A DNA stretch of 64,000 nt from Stachybotrys elegans (taxonomy: Eukaryota; Ascomycota; Sordariomycetes; Hypocreales; Stachybotryaceae). Position numbers and translations under genes: made by a program. A model generated the notes under the pieces. That model did no database searches. It was not told the origin of the DNA and saw only the letters and a program-made list of their open reading frames with translations. Position 1 is the stretch's first letter, and every line of letters starts with the position of its first letter. Of this stretch, positions 1-10,249 are shown one piece after another. The stretch covers positions 930,001 through 994,000 of the forward strand of contig JAGPNK010000011.1 in assembly GCA_020746835.1 (NCBI GenBank), in the 5' to 3' direction.

Positions 1-2388
1 TTGGCGGCGAGGTCTGCCAACGGCGTGCCCTCGACCGCCGGGGGCAGCAACAACGGTGGTGCGGCGACACCCGTCTCACCTGACGATCCAGAAGACTCTC
101 GCACCTCGTCGTCGACCAACTCGCCCGCCCCTGCTGACAACGAAGAGTCCGACTTCTTCCTCGCCGCCAACGACTCCCAGTCATCCCTCGGCGTCTCCAA
201 CTTCCAAGACATGCAGGTCGTCGATGATGTCTGCTGGCCTCCGGTGAACCGCCTGCCTAACGAGATCCTCATCAGCATCTTCGCCAAGCTCAGCGCCTCG
301 TCCGATCTGTACCACTGCATGCTCGTCTCCAAGCGCTGGGCTCGCAATACCGTCGATCTTCTCTGGCATCGTCCCGCCTGTTCAAACTGGAAGAACCACA
401 GCGCCATCTGCCGTACTCTCACTGTAGAACGTCCCTTCTTCAACTACCGCGATTTCATCAAGCGTCTCAACCTCGCCTCCATCGCCGAGGAGGTCAACGA
501 CGGCAGCATCCAAGCCCTCTCCGTTTGCACACGCATCGAGCGTCTCACGCTGACCAAGTGCCGTGGCCTCACCGACTCCGGCCTCATCTCTCTTGTCGAG
601 AACAGTGCCTCCCTCCTTGCTCTGGATGTCTCCGAAGACAAGAACATCACTGAGCGGTCCATCCTCGCCATTGCTGAGCATTGCAAGCGCCTCCAGGGCC
701 TCAACATTTCGGGATGCGAGAACGTCTCCAACGAGAGCATGATTACGCTTGCTCAGAACTGCAAATATGTCAAGAGGGTGTGTTTCTGATGCCTTGTGAT
801 TCCCCGTACGCCATGCTGACTGTTCTAGCTCAAACTCAACGACTGCTCCCAGCTACGTGACGACGCTATCCTCGCTTTTGCCGAGAACTGCCCCAATATC
901 CTCGAAATCGACCTTCATCAGTGCAACCAGATCGGCAACACCCCCGTTACATCTCTCTTGAAGAACGGGAACTGCCTCCGTGAGCTGCGCCTGGCCCACT
1001 GCGACATGATCGACGACAGCGCCTTTCTGTCCCTGCCCGCCGGCCAGACGTACGAGCACCTGCGTATACTCGACCTGACCAACTGCACTCGTCTCACCGA
1101 TGCAGCCGTCCAAAAAATCATTGGCTCAGCCCGTCGTCTGAGGAATCTCGTCCTCTCCAAGTGCCGAAACATCACCGACGTTGCCATTCAGGCCATTGCC
1201 ACGCTCGGCAAGAACCTACACTACGTTCACCTCGGCCACTGCGGTCAGATTACCGACCAGGGAGTCAAGCAGCTCATCCACAGCTGCAACCGAATCCGCT
1301 ACATCGATCTAGGATGCTGCGCTAACTTGACCGACGACTCCGTGAAGCGGCTGGCTCTTCTCCCTAAGCTCAAGAGGATAGGGTTGGTCAAGTGCAGCAA
1401 CATCACGGACGAGTCGGTCCTGACCCTGGCCGAGGCTGCCTACAGACCTCGAGTCAGGAGGAACGCCGAAGGCAAGCTGATTAGTTCAGAGTTCTACTCT
1501 TCCAGCTTGGAGCGCGTCCACCTCAGCTACTGTGTTAACCTTACGCTGAAGGTACGTCCCCTGCTCGAGTTCCCGTTCCCAAAGTGGCCCTGCAGCAGCT
1601 AACATGTACGGTGCAGAGCATAATGACGCTGCTCAACGCGTGCCCGCGCCTCACGCATCTCAGTCTCACGGGCGTCAATGCCTTTCAGCGCGACGAGTTC
1701 CAGCCATTCTGCCGACCCGCTCCTCCAGGTTCGTCGTCTGCTCCGTCGGCTGTGTCCCGCTAACACCCCTCTAGAGTTCACCCAGCACCAACGAGATGTC
1801 TTTTGCGTCTTCTCCGGCACCTCAGTTTCCAAGTTCCGCGATTTCCTCAACACCTCGCCCATGTTTGATGGGCTTCGCAAGAGTCTCCCCATCATGGAAT
1901 ACGAACCCTTTATGGGCCACCTTCCAATTGGGCGTCGTCCGGTGGCCGTACCTACGGCTCTGGCTCCTGTCGATGGCGAAGCATTCGATGATGAGATGGG
2001 CGACGAGGAGAATGACTTTGAAGGACTCGATGCCAGCGACATGGCTGTTGACGCCAACGCGCTCGCCCCGATCAATGCCAACGCGCAGACGACAGTGCTG
2101 CCGCCTCTGGCCCAGGCGGTTCCTATCCCTCCACCAGCGCCCGCCATGCCCCAGCAGCCGTTCGGAATGAGCCAATTCAATCACCCGAACCCGGTTCACC
2201 CTTTCATCGGGACACATAACGGATACACCCCCTCGCCTCTAGGCCCCCATGCCCAGGCACAAGCCAGCGTTGCTACGGCGGGCCAAGGTTCTTCATCTTG
2301 GGAAGCCGGCAATGGCGACGCAGGCCCGTCGTCTGGAGCAAGCACTGCACCCATGAGCCAGCCCCAGAGACCCCAGGGACAGCAGTAG
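1..2388 (+). CDS. grr1: F-box/leucine-rich-repeat protein, Grr1 orthologue (5' partial)
   Basis: Substrate-recognition subunit of an SCF ubiquitin ligase; in yeast Grr1 targets cyclins and nutrient-signalling proteins. The reading frame is already open at base 1 with no ATG, so the start lies upstream. Exons 1-777, 829-1551, 1617-1728 and 1775-2388 join in phase, giving 741 visible residues. A Ser/Thr-rich N-terminus is followed by an F-box near residues 80-125 (begins VNRLPNEILISIF), then about 11-12 cysteine-containing LRRs with repeated LTD/ITD turns. The C-terminal 150 residues are acidic then Pro/Gln/Ala-rich. F-box plus this Cys-type LRR array is diagnostic of Grr1/FBXL2-20 proteins, and length and tail fit filamentous-fungal Grr1. 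The family assignment is firm; the substrates here are inferred. Confidence 0.92.
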
Positions 2389-3500
2389 AATGACTTTTAC
2401 CTCATTTTCTGGCAAGGCCACCGTCGAGGTCTGCAGTGACGGATAGCCTGACCCCCTTCCACTGGAGGAATGGGCGAATGGGCTTATTGCCGGCATGGCA
2501 AGGTACGGATGAGCATCATGGTAGTCAACCAGGATACTGACAATATGCAGATTGATGGTTAACCCCATAGGCTACTCTGCTTTGGCACAGAGTCTTTTCT
2601 TCAATTTGCTTTGACACAGCTTTTTAATTCCAACGGCTTCAACGCGTGCTTACGGATGAAGCGACAACTGACGCCGGGGTAGAGGCCACCGGGCTGGGTA
2701 TAATTCAGGACACACCTTTTCAGAGACGTCTCGGAGCGATTTGACAGGCTCGACACGATACTGGGCAGCAAATAGGAACACGGCGACACAGGATGGAACA
2801 TGTTATAGAATATTGCTTTATGATAGCGAAGGCAGCACTTGCTCCTACACATCTGAGTCGATGCGGTGCATTAGTGACATTGGTAGCTGTGTGACGTTTT
2901 GCTGGTAGGCTCGTGCTTGAGAAGTATGGGATGTCGATACGTGGCTGGAGGCTGGAGCGGCTCGATGGGCATGCTCTGGAGGAGCTGTGGTGCAGAGTCA
3001 GAAGAAAGCCTGACCTGACGGTAATTTACCAAGTCCGAGTGTAGGTGCAGGTTGGTCTGGGCAACTCAAAAGTTCAAGAGCTCGCCCTGGGATCCTCGAT
3101 GCGGAGCTGGCAGACTTGGCATGCTTGATCAGCTCATGTAGCGTGCTGCCAAGTGTCTGCGGATTTGCATGATAAGGCTAGGCATGATATGGGGTGATCA
3201 GCAGTCCAAGTCGATGCTTGGCCGGGCTTGCTGGATGGTGTTGGTCGACTTGCCGGCATGAGAGGAAGGGTGATCACAAAAGGCCAAGTCGCCGAATGAC
3301 GCATGGGATGGAGGCAGCTGATGAGACTGGCTACGAGACAGGTTGTCGTAGTCATTCTGGGCAGTCATGTAATGCAGACGGGCTTATCTCTGTGCCATGG
3401 GCAGTCGGTTAGTGCAGTAAGCGCAGGCGTCGCCAAGAGACGGGTCGTACAGCTACGGGAGAAGAAGGGTGAAGGAGGAGGAGACGTGACAGGATCTACT

Positions 3501-3523
3501 ATGTATGTATGTATGTATGTATG
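3501..3523. repeat. ATGT tetranucleotide microsatellite
   Basis: Five to six tandem ATGT units in non-coding DNA upstream of the ammonium transporter. Likely length-polymorphic. Confidence 0.9.
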
Positions 3524-3742
3524 CACTGGAGAGGTGGGAAGGGAAACAAAGTTTTCTGCTAAGATGTTGTCTTCCCCGGATTCCGAAAAGCGATCCCCAT
3601 AATTGATGCAATAAGAAGCAACGGGAGGCGCATGTTTGCAGTGCGCAGTGCATCGTCACGCCCGCACAGCCCTGTGGCCGGGAGGTTTGGCATGATGCTG
3701 CGGGCGCTGGATCGTGCAAAAGTAAGCAGGAGAGGACACATG

Positions 3743-3802
3743 ATGGGATGGGATGGGATGGGAGGGGGAGGGGGGAAGGGGGAAGGGGAAGTGGAAGGGG
3801 GT
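3743..3802 (+). repeat. ATGGG repeat running into a G-rich tract
   Basis: Four tandem ATGGG units run into dense G-runs, with at least eight runs of three or more G within 60 bases. The arrangement fits the usual G-quadruplex pattern on the + strand. Structure formation is inferred. Confidence 0.8.
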
Positions 3803-4590
3803 GTGGAAGGATGGACGCGGGTCGCCGGTTACGGCGTCATGCCTAGGAAGCGAGCCAGGCGAGGCAGACCGCGTCTGCTTATCTTTGAGGGCTCGGCGAG
3901 CGGTGGGCGCGAGTAGATGGTTCGTAGTTCGTGGGTAAGGGTTGAGATGGCCGATGTGCAAATCGGAGGGGGGGAACCGGTATCAGCGAAGATGGGGAGG
4001 GAGGGAGAGAGAGCGAATGGCTTGGCAGGCCTGTACAAATCAATGCAGCGTAGTATGTAGGAGATAAGCAAGCGTATGTAAGTGCTGTATGTAATTATTG
4101 GCTGAGGATGCAAGCAGCACGTCGCAATTTAGCAAACCGCCGCGCCGGGAAGCCACTGGCCTGCGAGTGGACTCTAGCTCCCGTCGGTGGAAATTCGCCA
4201 AGAGATAAGGAAAAGCGGCCGTGGCCAATGGGGAGGCCGGGCAGGGGAGGAGGGGGGTGTGATGGCGAGAACAGGTGGGATTTATTAATTACATTTTCTT
4301 CTTCTTTTATTGCCATTATTGCTTTATTGCCTTAATGTTTTTCTTTTATTGTTTGAGTGAAGAGGGAGAGAAAAGAGTAATGGCCCAAGAGAGAGGAGTA
4401 AAGGTTCAAGGCTGGTGGTTGTCAACCGAGTTAGTTGTCCATCATGGAATAGATTCCGCACCGCCATGCCATGAACACGATGCAGCTGAAAAGCCTCATC
4501 TGCAGCATCAGCATTATTCATCCGTTTTTTTTCTCCCCCTCTTCCATCATTCAGCTCCCGGTGGGACCCAGCCTTATCGCGAGGACCGCA

Positions 4591-4615
4591 CGCTTGACGC
4601 TTGACGCTTGACGCT
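4591..4615. repeat. Three tandem copies of a 7-base unit (CGCTTGA)
   Basis: Exact heptamer triplicate followed by a partial fourth copy in the ammonium-transporter upstream region. It could be replication slippage or a repeated protein-binding site; the sequence does not say which. Confidence 0.85.
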
Positions 4616-4819
4616 CCAGCCATACGACAGTCGGTCGCTTGGGGATATTTCCTCGCGCGCTAATTTAAATTTATCCATCTGTCATTTATCTGTCTATCAT
4701 GTCGGGAACTGGAGGATCCGCTGATTGGTAGCGCTGGCGGCTCTTACGCTCTGCTCCGGCTTATCTCGGTGCTCGTTGTCGCTGCAGAGGCTTCCGAAGA
4801 CAGCAAGTTCCGGGTGTTG

Positions 4820-4849
4820 TTTTGTTTTATTTTATTTTATTTTATTTTC
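4820..4849. repeat. TTTTA pentanucleotide repeat
   Basis: Four to five tandem TTTTA units in non-coding DNA about 0.9 kb upstream of the ammonium transporter start. Confidence 0.85.
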
Positions 4850-5715
4850 TTCGCACCGAGCACATCCCGAAGAGAATAATCTTCATCGGCCGTCTTCAGC
4901 CAGCAATTTCCACACCCCCCCGGCCTCTCCCCCGGATACTCTTGGCTTCCACGCGGACCTGTGGCAGCCCAAATGCTTATCAGTGGGGATTCAACTCCCC
5001 TGCATCTCTTCCGGATCCTCTTCTCTGTCTCTCTCTCTTTTCCTTCCTTCTTGGCTTCTCTCTGCCTGTCCCTGCCTGCTCTTATGCTGTTGGTTATTGT
5101 AGTCTTTTCGCCATGTAACTGCATCTATGCTGCACTGTAACTGTAACCGTGACGCTCGGCTTGATTATCCCGAGCAGATTCCAAATATCACCTCATGCCT
5201 TGTTTCGTCAACTTCCGATCCTGCACTTGCACCACCTCATCCCCATGTCCCCGATATCGTTCCTCTCCTTCTTCCTCTCGTCCTTCTTTCCCCGTTTCCC
5301 CATCAGGGGTCTCGTCTAACCTCATCCCACTCCCCACCGTCCACACCCTCCACTAGCCAAAACATCCACTCCGACTCGCCCTCCTCCTCTATCTCTGGGC
5401 ATCCAGCACATGGCACTGGCATGCTTCTTTCCCTCTCGCCTGAGAACCCTGGCCCGCTCCCCTGGCGCCTGGCGCTGCCTGGGCACGTCACGCCCTTGTA
5501 CATACATACATCCAGGATCCCGTCTTTGGCTCGGGCTCCGGCTTAACTCGATACATTAATTAAGCCCTTGTCCTGCCCGTTCCATTCCCTTCCCTCTCTT
5601 CCTCTTCCCTCCCCCCTCCATCCTTTCCTTTCTCGTGAAAGCATCCCTCGTCCCTAAGCCCACCGCGAGGCAAGACAAACCACAGAAAAACGTCACTTGT
5701 ACTACCTCAGACACC

Positions 5716-7371
5716 ATGTCGGCCGAGTACAATGGCACCGACACCCACGCCGACTCCGGTTGGTCCTCCGGCGTCCATGACCTCAACATCTTCTACGACG
5801 TATGTCTCATACTTACTCAATTGTGTCTTGCCCTCGTACTGACACGCCCTCCAGACTGGCCACATGACCTTCCTGTTCCTCTGCGCCACCCTCGTCCTGC
5901 TCATGATCCCCGGTGTCGGCTTCTTCTACAGTGGCCTCGCCCGTCGCAAGTCGGCCCTCGAGCTGCTGCTCATGTCGCTGCTCTGCTCCTCCGTCGTCTT
6001 CTTCCAATGGTACTTCTGGGGATACTCCCTCACCTTCTCCCGCACCGGCAACCGCTTCCTCGGCGACCTGACCATGTTCGGTCTCATGGACACCATCGGC
6101 CAACCCAACGGCTCCGCTGCCCTCCCTGATATCCTCTTCTGCCTGTACCAGGGCATGTTTGCTGCCATTACGTGAGTTACCGCCAGAATACACAGACATC
6201 CATACCTCCTCCACTAACATCACCCGCACAGCCCCGTCCTCGCCATTGGTGCTGTCGTTGACCGCGGTCGCATCCTCCCCGCCCTCGTCTTCACCTTCAT
6301 CTGGACCACCGTCGTCTACGACCCCATTGCCTACTGGACCTGGAACGGCAACGGATGGCTCTTCAACCTTCCCTCCCTCGACTTTGCCGGTGGCGGTCCC
6401 GTCCACGTACGTCAACTCTCCCTTACACACACAAGAACCATGCTAACCGACTTGTCTTGTAGGTCGCCTCCGGTACCTGCGCCCTGGCTTACAGCTTGAT
6501 GCTCGGAAAGCGAAACGGCTACGCCAACAACCGCGGCCTCCCCTACCGCCCCCACAACGTCACCAACGTCGTCCTCGGCACCGTCTTCCTGTGGATCGGC
6601 TGGTTCGGCTTCAACGGCGGCTCCGCCCTGGCCATGAACATCCGCGCCATCATGGCTACCTACAACACCAACCTGGCCGCCGCCATGGGTGGTCTCTCCT
6701 GGGTTCTGCTTGACCTTCGCCTCGACGGCAAGTGGAGCACCATCGGCTTCTGCTCCGGCGCCATCTCCGGACTCGTCGGTATCACCCCCGCCGCTGGTTT
6801 CGTCGCTCCCTGGGGTGCCGTCATCATTGGTGTCGTCAGCGGCATCGCCTGCAACTTTGCCACCAAGCTCAAGTTCCTCATTGGCGTCGACGATGCGCTC
6901 GACATCTTCGCCGTCCACGGTGTCGGCGGCATGGTTGGAAACATCCTGACCGGCATCTTTGGCGCGTAAGTTGCTCCCCTCATCTACATAGTTGGGAAAC
7001 CGAAGACTGACTTTCATGCTTGCAGTTCTTGGGTCGCCGGTCTCGACGGCGGCGAGTACGACCCCATGGGCTGGGTCGACGGCAACTTTGTCCAGCTCGG
7101 CTACCAGATCGCCGGTACCTGCGCTGCCTTCGCCTGGTCCTTCACCTTGACCTGCCTGATCCTCTTCCTGCTCAACCTGGTCCCTGGTCTGTCTCTGCGC
7201 GCCAGCGCTGAGCAGGAGGAGCTTGGCATGGACGACTACCAGCTCGGCGAGTTCGCCTACGACTACGTCGAGATCACCCGCCACGTCTCCGACCTTGCCG
7301 AGAGCGCCAGCACCTCCGAGGTCCCCTCGGACATCCGCGCCGAGAAGACGGTCACCACGTCTGCTGTGTAA
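5716..7371 (+). CDS. Ammonium transporter (Amt/Mep family)
   Basis: Plasma-membrane channel-like transporter for ammonium uptake. Exons 5716-5799, 5855-6171, 6232-6406, 6463-6965 and 7026-7371 join in phase to 474 residues, the usual length for fungal Mep proteins. An extracellular N-terminus of about 30 residues precedes 11 predicted membrane segments. The Amt signature (DFAGGGPVHVASG, about residues 184-196) spans the third intron, and the AVHGVGG-like motif (here FAVHGVGGMVGN) carries one of the pore histidines. The cytosolic tail is short and charged and ends ETVTTSAV-like. The ATG at 5716 is the first in frame with the N-terminal exon and follows a pyrimidine-rich leader. The upstream GATA cluster suggests nitrogen control. 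Which paralogue (MeaA- or MepA-type) is not resolved. Confidence 0.95.
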
Positions 7372-7799
7372 ATTCGCCGCCATCTTCCTTGAAGTAAGGG
7401 GAGCGGCCAAGCAGAGGGGTTGTGTAGTAGAGTTGTGTGCAGTAGATGGATGCGAATCATGAGAACCACGCATTTCGTATGCCCACTCAAACAGACGGTA
7501 GATGATGTGTATACCCTTTAATTTATTTAACAACATCTTGCCAAAGTACATGGGCCTATGCAATAAGTGAATGTGCAATAATTCCATGACGACATTTTGA
7601 ACTGTAGGATGCCTCATTGGCTGCTGACCGACTAATGTCGACCTTTCGTGCTGCACTCGCCCACGCTTCCAAGCGATCATCGGGACTTAGATCAAGACCT
7701 CCAGTTTCTATAGAATGCTTTCCTTCCGAGGCTAGAGGTTGAAGTGAACCCAATTAGTTTCTAAAAACGGGCTTGATGATATGATCTTCTATGGCGCAT
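7372..7799. other. Convergent 3' intergenic region
   Basis: This 428-base stretch separates the converging ammonium transporter and MFS genes and should hold both 3' UTRs. I see no gene in it; the short open frames are not coding-like. Confidence 0.7.
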
Positions 7800-9737
7800 C
7801 TAGATTGAGTACAGAATGAATAGAACCCAAGCAGTAATAATCAGTGAACACGCCAAGGTAAATCCAACCCTGGTAAAGACCTTGGACGGCCTCCGTCCAA
7901 TGGGCTCTGGAAGGCTACCATTCTGCTCTGCAACCAGTCGCTTCTTCTCACTCATAGTAAGAATGCCAGAAAGATATCTGCCATGGTGTTAGCTGAAGTG
8001 TCAACAACGAATAAAATAATTCTCAACATACCTTCGGTCCAGCACGCCGTAAAAGAGACCTAGGCAGAACTCGATGGCTTTGACGGCAACGAAGAATGCA
8101 ATGACGCGCTCATATGTGCCTCCTGGGGTGATGTCTTGCAGCCTGCCAGCAATCATGTCGACAACCACGCTGCCGCTGTTGTTGAAAGACTTCCAAATGC
8201 CAAACACGAGGCCCAGCTCGACCTGGCTTGGCACCATCAGAGGAATCGACGCCAAGAACGGCAAAGCATTCATCGTCTGTGCCACGGAAGCAATCACCAT
8301 GGACCCCAGGGCATTCGTCTCGGTATACCCAATCAGGCAGTACACCAGGATCCAAATAGCTGACGTCAAGCTCACAAACATCATCCTGAATCCAACGAGG
8401 TCAAAGAACATGCCGACAAAGGGAGCGGCGACGACGGGGATGACCTGCTGCACGGCAGATGTGTAGCCGGCAAGCTGCTCAGTAGAACCGCGGGTCAGAG
8501 TGATGATGTCGGCACTCAGACCGTTGAAGCCGCCAACGGTGCCGGCCTGCAGTATCTGCGTGCAGACCACGAGCCAGAAGAACCGAGGGACGCGGAGAAG
8601 GTTCCTCCAGTCGGGCAAGACGGTGGTTCGATGCACAGACTTGGTGCTGATGGCCGTGGCTTGGTCGTTGCCAGCCCGTAGCCCGTCGTTCTGCTGCTGC
8701 TCCCGAGACAGCTTTTGGCCTGTGGGAATCTGAGCCCATTCGGGGCGACTCCATGCCCACCAGACGTAGAATATGTTCTGCAAGAGATTGACGAAGCAGA
8801 CGATGGCCGGGATCCATAGGGCCCAGCCCCAGAACTCGGTGGCATCTCGCATGGGAACTGCCGTCGCCCTGGCCATTAGGACGATGAGTTTTCCTAAGGC
8901 AAAGTATGTCAGCTTAATTGTCTTGTTTGGCTTGGAGTGCTTGCCGTACCAATGGAGATATCCAGTCCATAGACCAGACCCAGGCCTCGGTGCTGGAACC
9001 AATGTGCTAGAATCTGGGCATTTGGTTAGTGCCGTGCCAGAGTTATGGTCAAGGACAGCCAGGATGATGGATGATGGTTTATTTACCTTGGAAGTACAAG
9101 TCTCGATGACTGTGCTGCCGAAACCCATGATGATTCGGCCACCCATGACAAGACCGAAAGAGTCCTGGTTAGAACCGGCCGCTGACACGACGGCGCCAAG
9201 GAAGATGAAGACGGAACATGCCAACGAGCCCCTGAGTCAAAGCTGAGCATCAGCGCTTCTGTTTTATATACCGTCGAGGTTGTTTGGGCGGGGTGCATCC
9301 TGGGCTGTACGTACCATTCAACTCCGTAATAATCGAGCGCATAGCCACCTACGATGGGAAGTACTGTATTCACAAGCGACGTAGCCGAGGAGATGGCGCC
9401 GTACTACAACACCCAAGAATGTCAGCGACCTCAGCGCATGGATCTTGAATCGTCGAGCGCATACCTGGGCGTTAGTAATGTCCAGCTTCTTGATCAGCGT
9501 CTTCTTGAGCGGCCCCAGAGTGCTCTCAGAAAAGGAAGAACCCCAGGAGAGCATAACACCACAGACGAGCGCGGTAATCTTCCATGACAGGGGAAAGTCA
9601 GTGGGCATGCCAGACCTCTCGACAGGGTCGACGGTCAGGTTCGCGACGGCCTTCTCGTTAGACCCAGTTCGTGTGGGCGTAGCGACGGCCTCATCGTCCG
9701 AGGACGCAGCCTGGTGGCTGACAATAGGAGAAGCCAT
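7800..9737 (-). CDS. Major facilitator superfamily transporter, MFSD1-like
   Basis: Twelve-segment membrane transporter of the MFSD1-like branch of the MFS. Six exons (9465-9737, 9315-9403, 9087-9231, 8950-9013, 8032-8893, 7800-7977, read on the minus strand) join in phase to 536 residues. A hydrophilic Ser/Thr-rich N-terminus of about 55 residues precedes TM1. The motif HWFQHRGLGLVYGLDISIGK lies just before the central loop and LDRRYLSGILTMSEKKR follows the last MFS-core segment; both are typical of this group. One further hydrophobic segment closes the C-terminus. The final exon is needed: without it the frame would end in intron sequence. The promoter holds two opposed ATCWGATAA motifs and the next gene is a ferric reductase, so a role in iron-related transport is inferred. 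The substrate is unknown. Confidence 0.88.
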
Positions 9738-10249
9738 CGAAACAATTGGCAGAAAAAGAAGGAGGAAAAGCACAAGGCAGAAACGCGAAATACACGGCCG
9801 GCGAGAGGAGGGTGGCGGAAACGCGACGGTCAGTCGGCAGGGAAATGCCCGCCCTTTATCTGATCTGATCTGATAAATTCTGCTGAGCAGCGTAATCGGA
9901 TATCCACAGCCGCCTCGCATGGGCCCTCTTATTTCATGCATGATGTGGGACGTTGTCCATCTGATAAACCTGGGAGACCCATCGCCGTGAGCGACTTGTT
10001 CCGCTGTTCGTCAGGATGGACGGGGAACAGGCTTGCAAGACCCCGGTCTGCCTCTACATCAGCCATGCTCCGAGTCTTTGACTAGGCCGCTTTCAATATC
10101 CGTGTCCCACTGATGTCAAGCTTTTTGATCGGCCGACGTTTTAGCTTGCATGCCATCGCTTAGAGGTTGGCGGAGTAGACTCCCGAAGCAGGAAATGAGC
10201 CAAGGTTGTGATGAGTTAATTCGTCCTAGACTTTCGATAGACCCATCCC
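9738..10249. promoter_or_regulatory. Promoter of the MFSD1-like transporter
   Basis: 512 bases between the MFS start and the 3' end of the ferric reductase. Because the ferric reductase points the same way, this promoter serves only the MFS gene. Apart from the iron-GATA pair at 9856-9876 I see no gene or RNA in it. Confidence 0.65.
9856..9876. promoter_or_regulatory. Paired, opposed iron-GATA motifs (ATCWGATAA)
   Basis: Bases 9856-9864 read TTATCTGAT (reverse complement ATCAGATAA) and 9868-9876 read ATCTGATAA. Both match ATCWGATAA, the extended site of the SreA/Fep1/Urbs1 class of iron-sensing GATA repressors, three bases apart and in opposite orientation, about 120-140 bases upstream of the MFS start. 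The match is seen directly; binding and iron response are inferred. Confidence 0.7.

Larger units (their letters stand above)
2389..5715. promoter_or_regulatory. 3.3 kb gene-free stretch upstream of the ammonium transporter
   Basis: No reading frame here looks coding: the open frames are short, low in complexity and lack domain-like composition. The stretch holds simple repeats, a G-rich tract and at least nine HGATAR motifs (either strand) near 3170, 3879, 4062, 4203, 4574, 4686, 4694, 4761 and 4977. HGATAR is the recognition core of AreA/Nit2 nitrogen GATA factors, which activate ammonium permease genes when nitrogen is limiting. The last 140 bases before the ATG are strongly pyrimidine-rich, as in highly expressed fungal promoters and leaders. 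Part of the left end should be the grr1 3' UTR. Regulation by AreA is inference from motif density and gene identity. Confidence 0.6.

Noticed and set aside
5127..5546. 139-codon plus-strand frame upstream of the ammonium transporter
   Set aside because: Pro/Ser-rich product of a C/T-rich leader; no motif and no splice link to the transporter.
6412..7680. 422-codon minus-strand frame opposite the ammonium transporter
   Set aside because: Antisense shadow of a well-supported transporter; Gly/Asp/Val composition is the mirror of its codons.
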